Assembly: GCA_026913215.1 (NCBI GenBank)
Contig: JAPTYK010000002.1
Location: forward strand, 496,001 to 560,000
Length of the DNA: 64,000 nt
Direction: 5' to 3'
Source: Streptomyces diastatochromogenes
GTDB lineage: Bacteria; Actinomycetota; Actinomycetes; Streptomycetales; Streptomycetaceae
Of the stretch, positions 1 through 8,065 are shown in pieces. The notes beneath the pieces were generated by a model, which saw only the letters and a list, made by a program, of their open reading frames with translations, was not told where the DNA came from and searched no databases. A program made the position numbers and the translations under genes. Every line of letters starts with the position of its first letter. The stretch's first letter is position 1.

Positions 1-201
1 CCGCCCGCCACGGCCACGGTGGTACGGGCCGACGGCATGATCACCGACGGCCCGTACGTCGAGGGCAAGGAGTACGTGGGCGGCTTCTGGGTGATCGACG
101 CGCCCGATCTGGACGCGGCGCTCTCCTGGGGGCGCAAGGCGGCGGCCGCCACGACGTTGCCGATCGAGGTCCGGCCGTTCCAGGACGTCGAGCCCTACTG
201 A
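1..201 (+). CDS. YCII-related (DGPF domain) protein, 5' end missing
   Basis: The reading frame is open from the first base and ends with TGA at 199-201, so only the C-terminal 66 residues are present. The DGP signature is visible in MITDGPYVEGKEYVGGF (about residues 13-29 of the visible part), followed by a short alpha/beta tail with the sequence VRPFQDVEPY. These are typical of the YCII/DGPF fold. Small proteins of this family are the standard genomic partner of ECF42 sigma factors, and the next gene starts 11 bases downstream on the same strand. The pair is therefore probably co-transcribed and coupled. The biochemical role of DGPF proteins is not established; the family assignment itself is secure. 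Confidence 0.85.
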   Translation, partial: PPATATVVRADGMITDGPYVEGKEYVGGFWVIDAPDLDAALSWGRKAAAATTLPIEVRPFQDVEPY

Positions 202-212
202 GTGCCGTCCCG

Positions 213-1421
213 ATGACACCGCAGGAGATCGCGGCCGTCTTCCGTGCCGAGTACGGCAGGGCCGTCGCCGTACTCGTACGCGGCCTCGGCGACATCGACC
301 TGGCCGAGGACGCGGTCGCCGACGCCTTCGCGACCGCGCTGGTCAAATGGCCGGTCGACGGCGCTCCGCCCCGCCCGGCCGGCTGGATCATCACCACCGC
401 CCGCAACCGGGCCGTCGACCACCTGCGCCGCGAAGGCGTCCGCGCGCACAAGCACGCCGAGGCCGCACGCATCAACGCCCCGGCCGAACCCGTCGAGGAG
501 GGCGCCGTGCCGGACGACCGGCTACGGCTCGTGTTCACCTGCTGCCACCCGGCCCTGGCCCGCCCCGCCCAGGTGGCGCTCACCCTGCGCCTGCTCGGCG
601 GGCTCACCACCGCCGAGATCGCCCACGCCTTCTTCGTCCCCGAAGCCACGATGGCGCAGCGGCTCGTACGGGCGAAGGCCAAGATCCGCGACGCGCGCAT
701 CCCCTACCGGGTGCCGTACGAGGCGGACCTGCCCGAACGCCTGGACGCGGTACTCGCCGTGCTCTACCTGATCTTCAACGAGGGGTACGTCGCCACCTCC
801 GGCGAAGAGCTCACCCGCGGCGAGCTGTGCGTCGAGGCGATCCGCCTGGCGCGTCTGCTGGTCGAGCTGATGCCGGACGAACCGGAGGCCTCCGGACTCC
901 TCGGCCTGGTGCTGCTGACCGAGGCACGCCGCCCCGCGCGCACCGACGCCGACGGCGCCCTGGTACGGCTCGCCGACCAGAACCGCTCCCTGTGGGACGC
1001 CGACCTCATCGCCCAGGGCAGGTCGATCGTGCGCGCCTGCCTACGCCGGAACCAACCCGGCCGCTACCAGCTGCTCGCCGCCATCAACGCCGTCCACACC
1101 GACCCGGTCACCGACTGGGGCCAGATCCTCGCCCTCTACGACCAGCTCTCACCATTCGACGACAGTCCGATGGTCGCGCTCAACCGCGCGGTCGCCTTCG
1201 CCGAGATCGAGGGGCCCTCGGCCGCACTGCGACTGCTGGACGACCTGGACCTCAGAACCCTCCACCTGTTCCACGCGATCCGCGGCGACCTCCTGACCCG
1301 CCTCGGGCGCACCGACGAGGCCCGGCAGTCCTTCGACACCGCGTCCCGACTCACCGCCAACCAGGCGGAGCGCACCTTCCTGATCGCCCGACGCGACCAG
1401 CTCGGCGGAACACCCGGGTGA
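213..1421 (+). CDS. ECF RNA polymerase sigma factor, ECF42 type with long C-terminal extension
   Basis: 402 residues, about twice the length of a minimal ECF sigma factor. Residues 1-75 form sigma region 2 (the AEDAVADAFATALVKWP helix and the WIITTARNRAVDHLRR motif). Residues about 110-160 form region 4 (LTLRLLGGLTTAEIAHAF, then a helix-turn-helix ending MAQRLVRAK). Residues 170-402 are the TPR-like extension typical of ECF42, with the family motif YLIFNEGY near residue 190. ECF42 factors have no dedicated anti-sigma factor and are encoded next to DGPF-domain proteins, as here. The extension is thought to control activity. The ATG at 213 follows the DGPF stop by 11 bases, which suggests coupled translation. 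The target regulon cannot be read from this window. Confidence 0.93.
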   Translation: MTPQEIAAVFRAEYGRAVAVLVRGLGDIDLAEDAVADAFATALVKWPVDGAPPRPAGWIITTARNRAVDHLRREGVRAHKHAEAARINAPAEPVEEGAVPDDRLRLVFTCCHPALARPAQVALTLRLLGGLTTAEIAHAFFVPEATMAQRLVRAKAKIRDARIPYRVPYEADLPERLDAVLAVLYLIFNEGYVATSGEELTRGELCVEAIRLARLLVELMPDEPEASGLLGLVLLTEARRPARTDADGALVRLADQNRSLWDADLIAQGRSIVRACLRRNQPGRYQLLAAINAVHTDPVTDWGQILALYDQLSPFDDSPMVALNRAVAFAEIEGPSAALRLLDDLDLRTLHLFHAIRGDLLTRLGRTDEARQSFDTASRLTANQAERTFLIARRDQLGGTPG

Positions 1422-1527
1422 CCTCGCCGCGGCGGGCGAACCCCGGAGTTCCTGAGCGCGGGGCGGGGATTCCGACGCCCCGTCGACAACGGCAGGGACC
1501 GGTCGGCCGCCGGTCCGGCCACGCCCC

Positions 1528-1665
1528 CTGCCTGGTCCGGCCACGCTCACTGGCCGATCCAGCCACGTTCCCTGGCCGATCCAGCCACGCTTCCTAGCCA
1601 GTCCAGACATTCTCCCTGGCCCATCCAGCCACACTTCCTAGCCGATCCAGCCATGCTCCCTATGC
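1528..1665. repeat. Tandem 22-bp repeat, about six units
   Basis: Five full units begin at 1550, 1572, 1594, 1616 and 1638, exactly 22 bp apart, with a degenerate unit before them and a partial one after. The unit is ctggccgatccagccacgct plus two bases, with 1-6 mismatches between copies. There are no unique spacers, so this is a minisatellite and not a CRISPR array. The last unit overlaps the 3' end of the convergent minus-strand gene, supplying its final codons and its stop. Confidence 0.9.
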
Positions 1666-2021
1666 GCGGCAGCGGTCTCTTCGTCGCCGAGCCAGTCGAG
1701 TACGAACAGCCCGCCCCCGAGCCGAAAGGTCCCCGCATCCCACTCAGCGAGCTGCTCGTCGAGCTCCTCAGCCGAGACAACTCCGTCGTCGAAGTCGGGC
1801 AGTCGCAGCGTGGGGCCGACGCGAGACAGCGCCCACTCGGGAAGCTCGCGGGGATTCACCCACCGCCTTCGCCAGAAGGGCCCTTCCCTCTGCCACCAGG
1901 TGGTGACCCTGATCACGAGCCGCCCGATCTGTTCATCACCCTCCAGGAGACGAGCAGCCGCGTGGCGGTACGGGTCGAGTCGGGCATCGGTCAGCGGCTC
2001 CGGCCTCTCATGTGTGAGCAC
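1638..2021 (-). CDS. Conserved hypothetical protein, Trp-rich
   Basis: 127 residues from a GTG start at 2021; I do not recognise the family. It is hydrophilic and soluble, with a Trp/Arg-rich segment around residues 42-65 (TTWWQREGPFWRRRWVNP) and an acidic segment DFDDGVVSAEELDEQLAEWD. The gene converges on the sigma-factor gene. Its stop codon TAG (1640-1638) and last codons lie inside the 22-bp tandem repeat, so its C-terminus may have been rewritten by repeat expansion. Third-position GC matches the neighbouring genes, which supports real coding. Confidence 0.55.
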   Translation of the reverse strand: MLTHERPEPLTDARLDPYRHAAARLLEGDEQIGRLVIRVTTWWQREGPFWRRRWVNPRELPEWALSRVGPTLRLPDFDDGVVSAEELDEQLAEWDAGTFRLGGGLFVLDWLGDEETAAAHREHGWIG

Positions 2022-2252
2022 ACCCTCATTCTTGCCGCCGACACGTCACGGCCCTGCCTGCGCAGGGCGTCGCCCCGGACGACCCCGCTTGCGCGAACCG
2101 GTCCGCCGCCCGCACCGGGTCCCGAACACCTGCCGAGCCCCGCAGCAGCTCGTAACCCTCAGTGCACGCGGTGAGGCGTCCAGGCGATCACCTAGCATGC
2201 CGTGGGGCTCCGGCGCGGTCGCGGGGGCCGGGGAGAGGAAGGCGGATCGGCG

Positions 2253-3419
2253 GTGCAGCACACGGGGCTCTACTACCCGTACGTACACCTGCGGGACGAG
2301 GCGTGGGCGAAGGCGGCGGCGTTGTACTGGAAGCGCCTGGCCCGCGTCGTACCGGACGGTTTCCCGGTGCGGGACGAGGCAGGGGTCAAGGAGTTGAGGC
2401 AGGCGGACTTCCTGGTCGACACCGACCCCGCAGGGGCCGCTGCGGCGGTCGCACCGGCCTTCGTCGGCGTCGTCGAGGAGTACGGACAGGCCCTGCGGCG
2501 CAGCTACGCAGTCGCCGGACGCCCGTTCACCGCGCGGAGTGCGGCTGGTCCGCGTCGGATTCGGCCCGGAAGGCACCTGGCCGGTCTCTACCCGCAGGAG
2601 GTCTCCCGGGAACTGGAGTCCGCGCTGGTCGAGGCCGGACTCGCGGAACGCAGTGAGCGCGAGTGGGTGGAGGACCGGCCCATCGACTGGGTGGCGGTCG
2701 ACGGGATGCTCGCGTGGGTCTACAAGTGCGCGCTGACCGAGGAACTGGCCCGCCGGACCGCGTTCGCTCCCGTCACCGACCAGGTCGAAGCCCACGCCGC
2801 CGGCGACGGCTGGTCCAGGGAGCGGATCGTCCGGGCGTTGCTCGGCGGCGACCGTGCCCCGGTCTCGAGGGAGGCCACGTCCCGGATCGCGCTGATGGCC
2901 GTGCGCTGCGTCCTGCCCGCGAACCTGGAGGACGTACCGGTCAAGAAGATCGTCAAGCTGCGGACCGACTACGCCGACGAGTTCGCGGCGTTCTCCGCCG
3001 CTGTCGAAGCGGCAGCGGCCGAGCTGCGGGAAACCGTACAGGAGGTCACCGACCCGGCCGCCTTCGAAATCCACCTGGCGGACATCTTCGACCACCGCAT
3101 CGCCCAGCCACTGGAACAGCTGCGCAAGGCGATGAACGGCCTCAAGCTGGACACCGTTTCCAGCGCCCTGACCGTCAAGGCCGAAGTGACCGCTGCCGGA
3201 GCCGCCCTCGGCCTAATCGCCGGCCCCACGACGGCTGTCGGCGCCGGACTCGCCTTCGCCACCGTCGCCACCCGCCAGACAGCCGCCCGCCAGCGCGACG
3301 CCCTCGTCACCTCCTCCGCCGCGGGCTACCTCCTCCGTATCGAGAAGGAGCTGACGCCTCAGACACTTCTGGGGCGCGTGGGCCGGTCCGCGCTGCGGGC
3401 GGCCGGGCTTGGGATCTGA
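2253..3419 (+). CDS. DUF6236 family protein
   Basis: 388 residues from GTG 2253. That start is preferred to ones further upstream because GGGAGAGG lies 13-20 bases ahead of it and because the conserved family opening (TGLYYPYVHLRDE) follows at once. This N-terminal signature, a middle helical region and a C-terminal predicted coiled coil (about 245-300, rich in AEAAAAEL) match proteins annotated as DUF6236. A Gly/Ala-rich hydrophobic stretch (AAGAALGLIAGPTTAVGAG, near 325-345) could be a hairpin membrane anchor. No enzymatic motif is visible. The family is often found in accessory regions of actinobacteria; its function is unknown. Confidence 0.75.
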   Translation: MQHTGLYYPYVHLRDEAWAKAAALYWKRLARVVPDGFPVRDEAGVKELRQADFLVDTDPAGAAAAVAPAFVGVVEEYGQALRRSYAVAGRPFTARSAAGPRRIRPGRHLAGLYPQEVSRELESALVEAGLAERSEREWVEDRPIDWVAVDGMLAWVYKCALTEELARRTAFAPVTDQVEAHAAGDGWSRERIVRALLGGDRAPVSREATSRIALMAVRCVLPANLEDVPVKKIVKLRTDYADEFAAFSAAVEAAAAELRETVQEVTDPAAFEIHLADIFDHRIAQPLEQLRKAMNGLKLDTVSSALTVKAEVTAAGAALGLIAGPTTAVGAGLAFATVATRQTAARQRDALVTSSAAGYLLRIEKELTPQTLLGRVGRSALRAAGLGI

Positions 3420-3439
3420 CCTGGCTGCGGTGGGGGATC

Positions 3440-3518
3440 TGGCCTGAGTGGGGCGGTGCGGACCGGGTGGGGCGGTGCGGTGCGGCCCGGGTGGGGCGGT
3501 CCGGCCCGGGTGGGTCCG
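3440..3518. repeat. G-rich imperfect tandem repeat
   Basis: Repeated gggtggggcggtgcgg-type units (roughly 16-25 bp) fill the 3' flank of the DUF6236 gene. One exact 20-mer from this tract (3465-3484) recurs at 62925-62944 near the other end of the window. The strand asymmetry (almost no A or T on the plus strand) could allow G-quadruplex formation. No gene is seen between 3420 and 3804. Confidence 0.6.
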
Positions 3519-3804
3519 ATGACCGCGGCAAGCCCGTCGCGCGCCGGCGGCTCGTCCCCCCACACCCAGCAGCCCCACCCCAGTGGCCGGACAGCGGACC
3601 AAGGCCGCGCGCCCACGGGAGAGGTGCTCACGAGCACCTGCGGCCAGGCGAACACCGACGGCATCAGCACCAGCCCGTGCCCGCCCGCTTGCCCAGATCG
3701 GTATCGGCAACGGTCCGCATCCGGCCTCAGCGCGGGATCACCGGCCGATCGCCGCAACGGCCCAGGGCGCGTCCGGCGGATCATCGCCTCGTACGCTCGG
3801 GTCC

Positions 3805-4179
3805 ATGCACGCCACCCTGACTGACCACGCCCGATGCCTGTTCGGGGACGAGTACCGGCCCACGCCGCCGTGCGACCGTGAGCACACCGAGGACTCCTTC
3901 ATCGAGGAGCTGACGTTCGCCGACGCCGACGCGATCCTGGCCATGCTGCGAGAACTGTGCCCGACCCTGGCCGACGGGTACCTGCCCGTGCGGATCCGTA
4001 ACCTCGCGTATCGGCTCGTTCTTCTTCAGAAGCCGGATGAACCAGCGCTGATGAGGGAGGCAGCGGCCAGCCTCTATCTTCACGGGCCTGACTGGGACGA
4101 CATAGCGGCCGAGCTTGAACGACGGGCCGACGCTCTGGATGCGGCGGGCTGGTGTCCTGCGCCAGCAGTTGATCGTTAG
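3805..4179 (+). CDS. Conserved hypothetical protein
   Basis: 124 residues from ATG 3805. The frame stays open further upstream, but that part has a Pro/Arg/Ala composition unlike a protein, so the ATG is the likely start. The product is acidic and probably helical, with DRDHTEDS-like openings (CDREHTEDSFIEELTFADAD) and an ERRADALDAAGWCP tail. It contains no recognisable domain, signal peptide or membrane segment. It is followed at once by an IS630 remnant. Function unknown. Confidence 0.6.
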   Translation: MHATLTDHARCLFGDEYRPTPPCDREHTEDSFIEELTFADADAILAMLRELCPTLADGYLPVRIRNLAYRLVLLQKPDEPALMREAAASLYLHGPDWDDIAAELERRADALDAAGWCPAPAVDR

Positions 4180-4186
4180 TTGTTGC

Positions 4187-4872
4187 GTGACTTCTGCTGC
4201 CGGTGCGTCTGTTCCTCGTCGGGGCCCGAAGCCGGAGCCGTTTCCGCTGCCCGTTGATGAGCGGACTGTGTTGGAACGGTAGGCGCGTCGGGCGACATCG
4301 GCTCAGGCTCTGGCCCTGCGCGCACGGATTGTGCTGGCGTACGCGGGGCCGGATGTGCCACCGATCGTCGCGATCGCCCGGGATGCCCGAGCGGCGAACC
4401 CGCGACTACGTCCGCAACGGCCTGACCACCCTGTTCGCCGTGTTCGACGTTGCCACCGGCGAGGTCATCAGCGCCCTGCACCGCCGGCACCGGGCGGCCG
4501 AGTTCAAGAAGTTCCTGATCCAGATCGACAAGGAGGTACCCGCGCATCTCCAGGTCCAGCTGATCGTGGACGACGACGGCACCCACAAGACCCCGGCGAT
4601 CAGGACGTGGCTGGCCAAACCCCCGCGCTTCCAACTGCACTTCACCCCGACCGGCTCCTCGTGGATCAGTCAGGTCGAGCGGTGGTTCGGCTTCCCGGCC
4701 GACCAGATGATCCGCCGCGGCGCACACAAGAACGTCCAGGCGCTCGAAGCCGACATCCGCAAGTGGGTCAAGAACGGGAACGAAGGCCCCAAGCCGTTCA
4801 TCCGGACCAAGACAGCCGAGGAGATCCTCGACTCCCTCGCCCGCTTCTGCCGACGGATCTCCAGTGCAGGAC
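4187..4872 (+). pseudogene. IS630 family transposase remnant
   Basis: The N-terminal frame begins at GTG 4187 and hits an in-frame TAG at 4280, then continues as transposase-like sequence (ARRATSAQALALRARIVLAY). The helix-turn-helix domain and the first DDE residues are missing. From ATG 4383, in another frame, the catalytic C-terminal part follows: LFAVFDVATGEVISALHRRH, then a degenerate DNYATHKT region (VDDDGTHKTP), then FTPTGSSWISQVERWFG and the terminal helices. About 130 residues are deleted internally. The copy is therefore dead. No intact terminal inverted repeats were identified. Confidence 0.88.
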
Positions 4873-4957
4873 GACACGAGGGTCCCGTCCGCAGTGGGCC
4901 GTCCTGGGGAACGGAAATGACTGGTCCGCCAGTCCCGTCGGCCCATAGCATCCGCCC

Positions 4958-5602
4958 ATGGTCGAGGACGTGGCAGAGACAGTGGTCGGGTGTGTTGCGG
5001 GGCAGGAGCCGGAGGACGGGGACGCGAGGTCGCCTCGGGAAGTTTGTTGGCAGGGTAGAGGCGTGGCCTTGGCGCCGCTCGACGTCGACGACGCGGAGCT
5101 GGTCCACGTCTGGCGCGCCGACCCTGTGGCCGCCCACGAGGTCGGCATGTGGCCGCGTTCCCTTTCTGCCGTGCGTGAGCGCATCGAGCGCGACCGCGAC
5201 GAGCACGACCGCGACGACTTCCTTGTCCTGCTCCCCGACGGCACGCCGATCGGCCATATCGCCCTGACCGACCAGGACCTGGTCGACGGCACGGCCGAGA
5301 TCATGCTGATGCTGGACCCGGGCCACCGGGGCCAGGGTCATGGCGCGGCCGCCGTGGACGCGCTGGTCGATCTCGCCTTCGGCGAACTGCCCATGCACCG
5401 CGTCCAAGCCGTCACCCACACCACCAACACCGCGGCTCTCGGCGTCCTGGCCAAGGCCGGGTTCGTCCAGGAGGGGGTGCGCCGCTCCGCCTGCCTGCAC
5501 CGGGGCCGCCGGTACGACGTCTCGGTGCTGGCCCTGCTCCGGGATGAGTGGCAGGCGCTCACTCGACCCCGGTCCTGGGACCTGCCGGTCGCAGGCCAGT
5601 GA
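4958..5602 (+). CDS. GNAT family N-acetyltransferase (RimJ/RimL-like)
   Basis: 214 residues. After a roughly 35-residue leader of low conservation, the GNAT fold runs from LAPLDVDDAEL to the C-terminus. The acetyl-CoA pyrophosphate-binding motif is visible as LDPGHRGQGHGAAAVDAL (about residues 112-129; the R/QxxGxG/A signature). It is followed by the HRVQAVTHTTNTAALGVLAKAGF motif B, which is typical of RimJ/RimL-type enzymes that acetylate protein N-termini or small amines. A later internal start near 5060 is possible, because the first 35 residues look poorly conserved. The gene stands alone on this strand between an IS630 remnant and the VanX-like gene. The substrate cannot be deduced. Confidence 0.88.
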   Translation: MVEDVAETVVGCVAGQEPEDGDARSPREVCWQGRGVALAPLDVDDAELVHVWRADPVAAHEVGMWPRSLSAVRERIERDRDEHDRDDFLVLLPDGTPIGHIALTDQDLVDGTAEIMLMLDPGHRGQGHGAAAVDALVDLAFGELPMHRVQAVTHTTNTAALGVLAKAGFVQEGVRRSACLHRGRRYDVSVLALLRDEWQALTRPRSWDLPVAGQ

Positions 5603-5678
5603 CCTGAGTCAGGGACTCCTCGGTAGCTCAGTCCGTCTTGCGGTGGCGTGGCGTTCGCTGCTCTGCCCTTTGACTCCA

Positions 5679-5733
5679 GGGCCAGGGGCCTGGGGCCAGG
5701 GGCCTGGGGCCAGGGGCCTGGGGCCAGGGGCCT
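5679..5733. repeat. Perfect 14-bp tandem repeat, 3.9 copies
   Basis: The unit gggccaggggcctg begins at 5679, 5693, 5707 and 5721 with no mismatch until the last base. Each unit is itself nearly palindromic (ggccNNNNggcc type), so the array can also fold into hairpins. It lies in the 214-bp gap between the GNAT and dipeptidase genes. Confidence 0.92.
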
Positions 5734-5816
5734 ACAGGACGGATCTCTGGCGATTCTCGATCCAGTGCTGTGACCGCATGGGTTCGCCGGTGTGAGCCCT
5801 GCGGGATGATCGCCTC

Positions 5817-6479
5817 ATGAGTGAGATCGTGTTGATGTCGGACCCGAAGGTCGCTGCCATACCCGTTGTGGAATGCGGGGAACCTCTCGTGGATGTCCGA
5901 CGTGGTGGCTCGTTGCTGGTCGATACGCGCAAGCAGGATCCAGTCCATGCCTTCGCGCACCTGCGGGAAGGTGTGCTGGATCGGCTGCTCAAGGCCCAGG
6001 CGATGCTTCCTCCGGGCTTGAGACTGCTGTTCGTCGAGGGGTACCGGCCTCCTGCCCTTCAGCGGGAGTACTTCGAGGAGTACGCCGGTCAGCTGCGGGC
6101 CATCCACCGTGAGTGGTCCGCCGCGCAGATCCACGCGGCGGCGAGCCGGTATGTGTCACCTCCCGAGATCGCTCCGCACAGCGCCGGGGCAGCCGTCGAT
6201 CTCACCCTGGCCGACACCGACGGGCACGAGCTGGACCTGGGCACGCGGATGAACGCGGACCCCGAGGAGAGCGAGGGCGCCTGCTACACCGACGCCAGCA
6301 ACATCAGCGAGGAGGCCCGCGCCAACCGGAAACGGCTGGACACCGTGCTCACGGCTGCGGGCCTGGTGAACTACCCCACGGAGTGGTGGCACTGGTCCTT
6401 CGGGGACCGCTACTGGGCCCTGATCACGGGGAAGGCCGCGGCCCTCTACGGCCCGAAAGAGCTCGACTCGCACGGCTGA
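5817..6479 (+). CDS. D-alanyl-D-alanine dipeptidase family protein (VanX/DdpX-like, peptidase M15D)
   Basis: 220 residues, close to the usual length of about 200 for VanX-type zinc dipeptidases. The zinc and active-site motifs are present: the SxHxxGxAxD-type motif as APHSAGAAVDLTL (near residues 121-133; His and Asp ligands) and the C-terminal EWWHW motif (near 187-191; catalytic Glu and third His ligand). The VEGYRPPALQREYF segment is the family's substrate-side Arg region. The protein has no signal peptide, so it acts in the cytoplasm and would hydrolyse D-Ala-D-Ala or similar dipeptides. No vanH or vanA homologue is adjacent, so a housekeeping or cell-wall recycling role is more likely than vancomycin resistance. 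Confidence 0.88.
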   Translation: MSEIVLMSDPKVAAIPVVECGEPLVDVRRGGSLLVDTRKQDPVHAFAHLREGVLDRLLKAQAMLPPGLRLLFVEGYRPPALQREYFEEYAGQLRAIHREWSAAQIHAAASRYVSPPEIAPHSAGAAVDLTLADTDGHELDLGTRMNADPEESEGACYTDASNISEEARANRKRLDTVLTAAGLVNYPTEWWHWSFGDRYWALITGKAAALYGPKELDSHG

Positions 6480-6559
6480 CCGGCTCAGCCCTGCCGGACC
6501 GACCGGTCACACGACGGCGACGGCAGAGCGCCCGCCCCAGCGGACGCCTTTCTCGCTGC

Positions 6560-7262
6560 GGACCCGGGCACGTTCGCGCGGATCTTCGCGCCGATGTGGG
6601 CGGAGAGGTCATCCAGGATGACGTAGATGGGGGCGCCGTCCGGGCGCGTGGCCCGGATCGACTTCAGTGCCGCCAAGGGTGTTGCCCGTGCCCTTGCGGC
6701 GCCGGTTGACGCCCCACAGGGTGTCGTCGCCGACCGAGTGGCAGCCGTGGAAGTCGGTGGTCCCGTGGGTGCGGTGGAAGGTCGCCGGCAGCCGGTCCGG
6801 ACGTCCCTCCCTGGCCCAGCAGGACCCGGCGGTCAGCCGGATACCGAGCGGCCCGAACTCGTCGAAGGCGAAGGTCCGGTCGGGCCGCTCGTTGCTCGCG
6901 CACTCGATCCGGTCCAGCTTGGCGCCGAAGTCCGGGCCGGTGGACTCCTTCCACGCCTTGGTCCGCTGGAACGTCACGCCACGGCGCACGAGCAGGCAGC
7001 GCAGGGCCTCACGCCCGATCCGTATCGGACGGGCGATGTTGCGCCGCAGGTGGCCGGCGAGCTTAAGGATCGGCCAGCGGGTGAAGGGCTTGCCGAGCGC
7101 CGAAGCCAGCAGCATCATCACCCGCCGGAACCGCACCGTACTGGTGCTGCCCCGGCGCACGATCCGTTGCAGCTTCTGCCCCTCCTGCTCGATCAGCCTG
7201 CGGACCCTGGCCGGTTGCGCCACCGCGCCTCCCGCGCTGATCGGACGTGTCGTCACATCCAA
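6560..7262 (-). pseudogene. IS630 family transposase remnant (second, unrelated copy)
   Basis: Minus-strand frame from 7262 shows an IS630-type helix-turn-helix region (RRLIEQEGQKLQRIVRRGS, then VMMLLASALG). A shortened junction follows, and then the first catalytic block (FAFDEFGPLGIRL, near 6835). Around 6676 the frame shifts and continues as LKSIRATRPDGAPIYVILDD, the second catalytic Asp region, before decaying into unrelated sequence. The C-terminal third, including the catalytic Glu, is missing. It differs from the copy at 4187, so two distinct IS630 elements flank the VanX-like gene. Confidence 0.85.
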
Positions 7263-7313
7263 CAGACCCGAGGACCACGAACACCACCCCGGTGATCGTT
7301 TGCGGTCACAGCA

Positions 7314-7745
7314 CTAGATGGCCGGGGTGATGAGTCCCGTGTCCAGGGCCTCGTGCAGGAGGGGGAGGAGCTCCGCGGGCTTGAGGTCGATGGCGTCGAG
7401 CGCCTCGTGGGTCAAGGCGATTTCTTCGAGCAGGTATTCGCCGCGGCCCTCCTGGCTGAACTCGGGGCCGGTGCGGTCGGCGAACGACCAGGTGCTGATC
7501 GGGGCGAGGTAGAAGTGCTGGCGGTCCTCGCCGTTCTCCAGGACGTGCAGCGGACACAGGTGCTCGACCTCACCGGCGATCTCCTCCTTGATCTCGCGGC
7601 GCAGGGCGTCCTCATGGGAGGCGTCGGACGTCTCGACCTTGCCGCCTGGGGTGACCCAGTAGACGGGGACGCCCGGACGGATGCGTTTGATCAGCAGGAG
7701 GGTGCCGGAGGGAGTGGTGAGGATGGCGCGGACACGTTCGGGCAT
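7314..7745 (-). CDS. NUDIX hydrolase
   Basis: 143 residues from ATG 7745. The gene is preceded on the minus strand by an AAGGAAA ribosome-binding site. The frame runs on upstream without a stop, but that part is the antisense of the P450 region. The Nudix box G-x5-E-x7-REUxEExGU is present as GGKVETSDASHEDALRREIK followed by EEIAG (about residues 34-58). The neighbouring sheet (YWVTPGG) and the C-terminal helix fit the fold. Members hydrolyse nucleoside diphosphate derivatives, often as house-cleaning enzymes; the substrate is not predictable here. The cytochrome P450 gene lies upstream on the same strand, but 320 bp away, so an operon is uncertain. Confidence 0.92.
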   Translation of the reverse strand: MPERVRAILTTPSGTLLLIKRIRPGVPVYWVTPGGKVETSDASHEDALRREIKEEIAGEVEHLCPLHVLENGEDRQHFYLAPISTWSFADRTGPEFSQEGRGEYLLEEIALTHEALDAIDLKPAELLPLLHEALDTGLITPAI

Positions 7746-8065
7746 GGGGTTTCCTTCGGTGCTTGTCGGATCGGCGGAGGTGCCGGCCACTGTCGATGTC
7801 CGACGACTGGGCGGCGAGGAACGATACGGAGGGCGCGGCGAGGGACGCCATCGCGGCGGCGGCTTCCCCGGGACGGCCTCGGCGCTTCGTACCGCCCCTC
7901 TCCCCCAGCAACCCGTCGCCCCGGCAGGTGGGGAACAGCTCGCAGCCACGAGATTCGGCCCATGCCGTACATCGTTACTTCGCGCAGAGGGGTCACAGCA
8001 TCCGGGAGCGATCCCCCGAGGGGCTCTATGTCGAGCGCGGGCCCCTCGGGCTCCGGGCCCGCCCG
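7746..8065. other. Intergenic region, 320 bp
   Basis: This lies between the NUDIX gene and the P450 stop codon. Several frames are open on both strands but none shows a start with a ribosome-binding site or recognisable protein sequence. The NUDIX promoter is expected in the last 100 bp before 7745. Nothing else was identified. Confidence 0.5.

Noticed and set aside
1528..1665. Possible CRISPR array
   Set aside because: Units are 22 bp with no unique spacers, and no cas genes lie nearby.
5817..6479. Vancomycin-resistance operon
   Set aside because: Only a VanX-like dipeptidase is present; no VanH, VanA or two-component genes lie near it.
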